Part shown: in pieces, positions 61,086 through 64,000 of the stretch | How the letters are laid out: each line of letters opens with the position of its first letter | How positions within the stretch are numbered: the stretch's first letter is position 1 | DNA from: Aquamicrobium zhengzhouense | GTDB taxonomy: Bacteria > Pseudomonadota > Alphaproteobacteria > Rhizobiales > Rhizobiaceae | Direction of reading: 5' to 3' | DNA: 64,000 bases | NCBI RefSeq assembly: GCF_016124105.1 | Contig: NZ_JADGMQ010000017.1 | Span: 1-64,000, forward strand | Notes under the pieces: model-generated | Told to the model about the DNA's origin: nothing | The model's input: only the letters and a program-made list of their open reading frames with translations | The model's database searches: none | Made by a program: the position numbers and the translations under genes

Positions 61086-62519
61086 ATGCGATACCCCAGA
61101 GACATGCGCGGCTATGGCCGGAATGCGCCGGACCCGAAATGGCCCGGCGGCGCACATGTGGCAGTCCAGTTCGTCGTCAATTACGAAGAAGGCGGGGAGA
61201 ACAACATTCTCCATGGCGATGCCGCTTCTGAAGCCTTCCTGTCGGAAGTGGTCGGCGCTGCGCCGTGGCCCGGCAAGCGCCATTGGAACATGGAATCGAT
61301 CTACGAATATGGCGCGCGCGCCGGTTTCTGGCGGCTCCATCGCATGTTCACCGAAGCTCAGATTCCGGTCACCGTCTATGGAGTGGCGACAGCGCTCGCC
61401 CGCTCCCCCGATCAGGTAGCGGCCATGAAGCAAGCTGGCTGGGAGATCGCCAGCCACGGCCTGCGCTGGATCGACTATCGGGATCACGACGAGGAGACCG
61501 AGCGGGCCGACCTTCTTGAGGCGGTCCGTCTGCACACCGAGGTGGTCGGCGAGCGTCCGCGCGGCATGTATCTTGGCCGCACTTCCGTCTGGTCAGTGCG
61601 CCTGTCGGCTAGCGAAGGCGGCTTCGACTGGATTTCCGATACCTACGATGATGACCTGCCCTATTGGCTGGATCATGATGGCCACGGCAATCAGATTTCG
61701 CCGCAGCTTGTCATCCCGTACACGCTCGATGCGAACGACATGCGCTTTGCGACGGCCCAGGGCTTCAACTCCGGCGACCAGTTCTTCACCTACCTGAAGG
61801 ATTCCTTCGACACGCTCTATGAAGAAGGCAAGCAGGGACGCGGCGGGATGATGAGCGTTGGCTTGCATTGCCGGCTGATCGGCCGCCCGGGTCGCGCCGC
61901 CGCTCTCAAGCGCTTCATCGACTACGTCAAAAGCCATGACAAGGTCTGGCTGCCGACGCGAGGCCAGATCGCGGAACATTGGCGCGCGGAACATTCATAC
62001 CGACCGGCCGCTCTACGGCCAAGCCGCATGAACCGCGAGGAATTCGTCTCCAGGTTTTGCGGTATTTTCGAGCACTCAGCCTGGATCGCGGAACGTGCTT
62101 TCGAGCTAGAGCTAGGGCCGGCACATGATTCCGCAGGCGGCCTTCACAACGCGCTGGCCCGGATCTTCCGCTCTGCGAGCGAAGATGAGCGTCTGGGCGT
62201 CCTTCGCGCGCATCCGGATCTTGCTGGAAAACTTGCCCTGGCAAAGCGGCTCACCCCGGAATCGACCAACGAGCAGGCATCAGCCGGTCTCGACGCGCTG
62301 ACCGACGAGGAGCGCAGCACCTTCACCGAGTTGAACACGGCCTATGTCGAGAAATTCGGCTTCCCGTTCATTATTGCGGTGAAGGACAACACCAAGGCGA
62401 GCATTCTTGCCGCCTTCCAAACCCGTATCAACAACAGCCGCGAAACCGAGTTCGCAACCGCCTGCAAGCAGGTGGAGCGCATTGCAGAAATTCGGCTTAG
62501 GGATGTCTTGCCAGCCTGA
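61086..62519 (+). CDS. puuE: allantoinase PuuE fused to OHCU decarboxylase
   Basis: A 477-residue bifunctional enzyme. Residues 1-310 are the polysaccharide-deacetylase-like allantoinase PuuE (FVVNYEEGGENNILHGD, HGLRWIDYRDH, SVGLHCRLIGRPGR). Residues about 320-477 are an OHCU decarboxylase (UraD): LLR-type AHPDLAGKLA with catalytic His, ELNTAYVEKFGFPFIIAVK. One protein thus makes allantoin and then allantoate. ATG 61086 is chosen (MRYPRDMRGYG is the family opening, GGAAGG precedes); ATG 61071 in frame overlaps that site. Gap to allE is 11 bp. Confidence 0.94.
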   Translation: MRYPRDMRGYGRNAPDPKWPGGAHVAVQFVVNYEEGGENNILHGDAASEAFLSEVVGAAPWPGKRHWNMESIYEYGARAGFWRLHRMFTEAQIPVTVYGVATALARSPDQVAAMKQAGWEIASHGLRWIDYRDHDEETERADLLEAVRLHTEVVGERPRGMYLGRTSVWSVRLSASEGGFDWISDTYDDDLPYWLDHDGHGNQISPQLVIPYTLDANDMRFATAQGFNSGDQFFTYLKDSFDTLYEEGKQGRGGMMSVGLHCRLIGRPGRAAALKRFIDYVKSHDKVWLPTRGQIAEHWRAEHSYRPAALRPSRMNREEFVSRFCGIFEHSAWIAERAFELELGPAHDSAGGLHNALARIFRSASEDERLGVLRAHPDLAGKLALAKRLTPESTNEQASAGLDALTDEERSTFTELNTAYVEKFGFPFIIAVKDNTKASILAAFQTRINNSRETEFATACKQVERIAEIRLRDVLPA

Positions 62520-62530
62520 GGGACAAGAAA

Positions 62531-63358
62531 ATGACTGACAGAAGCTATTACGCCCCTCACGGCGGCCTTCCTGCACAAACGGAACTGCACACCGGGCGCG
62601 CCGTCTTCACCGAGGCTTATGCCGTCATCCCCAAGGGGGTGATGAGTGACATCGTCTCCAGCTATCTGCCGTTCTGGGACAAGACGCGCCTTTGGATCAT
62701 ATCACGGCCACTCTCCGGTTTTGCAGAGACCTTCTCGCAGTACATCATGGAGGTGGCGCCCGGCGGTGGCAGCGATCAGCCTGAACCGGACGCGGATGCG
62801 CAGGGCGTTCTGTTCGTCGTCGAGGGCGAGGTCACCGTGACGCTGGACGGCGACAAGCACGTCCTGACCCCGGGTGGATATGCTTACCTGCCTCCTGCAA
62901 GCGGCTGGACGTTGCGCAATGAAAGCACAGCAACAACGCGCTTTCACTGGATCCGCAAGGCCTACGAATTCGTCGAAGGTATCGACGTGCCGGACCCGCT
63001 CTTCCTCAACGAGAAAGATATCGCCCCCTCGGTGATGCCCGACACCAACGGCGCCTGGGCTACGACCCGTTTTGTCGACCCTGAGGACCTTCGCCACGAC
63101 ATGCACGTCACTGTGGTCACGTTCGAACCAGGTGGGGTCATCCCCTTCGAAGAGACCCACGTGATGGAGCATGGCCTCTACGTCCTCGAAGGCAAGGCAG
63201 TCTACAAGCTTAATCGCGACTGGGTGGAAGTGGAGGCTGGCGACTTCATGTGGCTGCGCGCGTTCTGCCCTCAGGCCTGCTACGCTGGCGGCCCCGGCAA
63301 GTTCCGCTACCTCCTCTACAAGGACGTTAACCGCCACGCCAAGCTGAGCTTCAGATGA
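62531..63358 (+). CDS. allE: (S)-ureidoglycine aminohydrolase
   Basis: A 275-residue bicupin. The N-terminal cupin (about 55-140) has GVLFVVEGEVTVTLDG and GGYAYLPPASG; the C-terminal cupin (about 190-270) has MHVTVVTFEPGGVIPFEETHVMEHGLYVLEGKAVY with metal-binding Glu/His residues. The N-terminal YYAPHGGLPAQTELHTGRAVFTEAYAVIPKG is distinctive of AllE/UGHYL. It releases ammonia from (S)-ureidoglycine to give ureidoglycolate. Its presence implies an AllC-type allantoate amidohydrolase elsewhere in the genome. Confidence 0.93.
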   Translation: MTDRSYYAPHGGLPAQTELHTGRAVFTEAYAVIPKGVMSDIVSSYLPFWDKTRLWIISRPLSGFAETFSQYIMEVAPGGGSDQPEPDADAQGVLFVVEGEVTVTLDGDKHVLTPGGYAYLPPASGWTLRNESTATTRFHWIRKAYEFVEGIDVPDPLFLNEKDIAPSVMPDTNGAWATTRFVDPEDLRHDMHVTVVTFEPGGVIPFEETHVMEHGLYVLEGKAVYKLNRDWVEVEAGDFMWLRAFCPQACYAGGPGKFRYLLYKDVNRHAKLSFR

Positions 63359-63401
63359 GAACATTTTGCGGTAGTACGAGCTCTATCTGCAGGTTGCACG
63401 C

Positions 63402-63902
63402 ATGAGCAATCGCATCATCACCGCACAACCTCTGACGCGCGAGGCATTCGCGAGGTTTGGCGATGTCATCGACACCGACTGCGACACGCACTACCCGATT
63501 AACGCTGGCAAGTGCGAGCGCTACCATGATTTGTGCAAAGTCGAGATCAAAGGTGAAAACCCGCGGGTCCTGGTGTCGATCTTCAAGGGAACTCCCTACG
63601 AGTTCCCACTGAAGCTTACCATGGTCGAGCGCCACCCGCTGGGCAGTCAGGCGTTCATGCCTTTATCGCCTCAGCCATTTCTGGTGGTCGTCTGCGAAGA
63701 CGAGGACGGAGAGCCCGGTACACCGCACGCATTTCTGACCGCGCCGGGACAAGGCGTGAATTATCCGCCCAATCTATGGCACGGGGTTCTCACTCCAGTC
63801 GGCTCCGCGCAGGACTTTGTCGTCATCGATCGCGGCGGCGATGGGAACAATCTGGAAGAGCATTTTTTCCAGGAACCGTGGGAAATCAGACTTCCCGAAT
63901 AG
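63402..63902 (+). CDS. allA: ureidoglycolate lyase
   Basis: A 166-residue AllA. FARFGDVIDTD, the cupin core MVERHPLGSQAFMPL and PGQGVNYPPNLWHGVL with the metal/substrate His residues are present, ending with VIDRGGDGNNLEEHFF. It splits ureidoglycolate into glyoxylate and urea. Follows allE by 43 bp, likely same transcript (puuE-allE-allA). A hairpin and a palindrome follow before the window ends. Confidence 0.94.
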   Translation: MSNRIITAQPLTREAFARFGDVIDTDCDTHYPINAGKCERYHDLCKVEIKGENPRVLVSIFKGTPYEFPLKLTMVERHPLGSQAFMPLSPQPFLVVVCEDEDGEPGTPHAFLTAPGQGVNYPPNLWHGVLTPVGSAQDFVVIDRGGDGNNLEEHFFQEPWEIRLPE

Positions 63903-63910
63903 GGGTACGT

Positions 63911-63947
63911 CGCTTTCCGGAGGGTAAAATATGCCATCTGGAAAGCG
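63911..63947 (+). terminator. possible terminator after allA
   Basis: CGCTTTCC and GGAAAGCG form an 8-bp inverted repeat around a 21-base loop that can pair further, 9 bp after the allA stop; CGTTTC follows. The T-run is short, so the call is tentative. Confidence 0.4.
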
Positions 63948-63965
63948 CGTTTCATGACGCATATT

Positions 63966-63987
63966 GATGCAACCAAAGCGTTGCATC
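63966..63987. promoter_or_regulatory. inverted repeat GATGCAAC-N6-GTTGCATC near window end
   Basis: A perfect 8-bp inverted repeat around six bases. Its half site ATGCAA/TTGCAT is the same as in the palindrome at 60973-60987 but turned outward. It lies downstream of allA, probably in the promoter of the next gene outside the window. Confidence 0.4.
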
Positions 63988-64000
63988 CGACAATCCACCG

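Overview
The window reads as chromosome of a GC-rich alphaproteobacterium of the Hyphomicrobiales (Mesorhizobium/Phyllobacteriaceae-like). The evidence is gene content (heterotetrameric sarcosine oxidase, three-subunit transhydrogenase, several ABC and TRAP importers, PuuD-type urate oxidase) and three clade-specific DNA signals: a LexA box of the GAAC-N7-GAAC type, tandem CtrA boxes of the TTAA-N7-TTAA type, and a RIME-like palindromic repeat. I saw no tRNA, rRNA, CRISPR array, insertion sequence or phage gene. Coding density is high and most operons have overlapping start and stop codons. The assignment comes from reading the sequence, not from a database search.

Layout. 0.1-3.1 kb: an acyl-CoA dehydrogenase divergent from a MaoC hydratase and an APH-like kinase, a possible hydroxyacyl-CoA module. 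3.1-8.2 kb: soxBDAG sarcosine oxidase. 8.5-9.8 kb: rpsU with a clear terminator, then a six-TPR lipoprotein. 9.8-13.7 kb: a PotABCD-like ABC importer. 14.0-17.3 kb: pntAa-pntAb-pntB with a small aa3-oxidase subunit IV gene upstream. 17.4-24.6 kb: a LivFJMHG-type importer plus a long acyl-CoA synthetase; both the LivM permease and the synthetase carry frameshifts. 24.8-28.8 kb: a Crp/Fnr regulator, a FeeM-like N-acyltransferase under tandem CtrA sites, and a GGDEF-EAL protein. 28.8-36.4 kb: a fused indolepyruvate:ferredoxin oxidoreductase beside a TakP-like TRAP transporter and an ExoD-family protein. 36.6-45.1 kb: a peptidase C26 hydrolase, a putative protease inhibitor, a D-2-hydroxyacid dehydrogenase/LacI/DMT-transporter unit, a MarR regulator, a creatininase-family enzyme, a His-rich CobW GTPase with a WD40 protein, and a secreted unknown. 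45.2-47.9 kb: class III aminotransferase plus glutamine-synthetase-like ligase. 48.0-50.7 kb: an SOS-type operon of a radical SAM DNA-repair-like protein and a DUF4130-UdgX fusion. 50.7-63.9 kb: purine catabolism.

How it works together. The right third nearly rebuilds the purine ring-opening pathway. GuaD makes xanthine from guanine, XdhAB with XdhC makes urate, and membrane-bound cytochrome PuuD oxidises urate. HiuH and the OHCU-decarboxylase half of PuuE give allantoin, and the PuuE half gives allantoate. AllE acts on ureidoglycine and AllA releases urea and glyoxylate; glycerate 2-kinase can drain the glyoxylate-derived glycerate. The allantoate-to-ureidoglycine enzyme (AllC type) is not in the window and is predicted elsewhere. 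The rest of the window is a scavenging repertoire for methylated amines, polyamines, oxoacids and acyl compounds. The most interesting unexplained items are the LexA-box/leaderless UdgX operon, the CtrA-box FeeM-like gene, the two frameshifts confined to one importer operon, and a 24-residue membrane peptide gene antisense to the end of the LysR gene.
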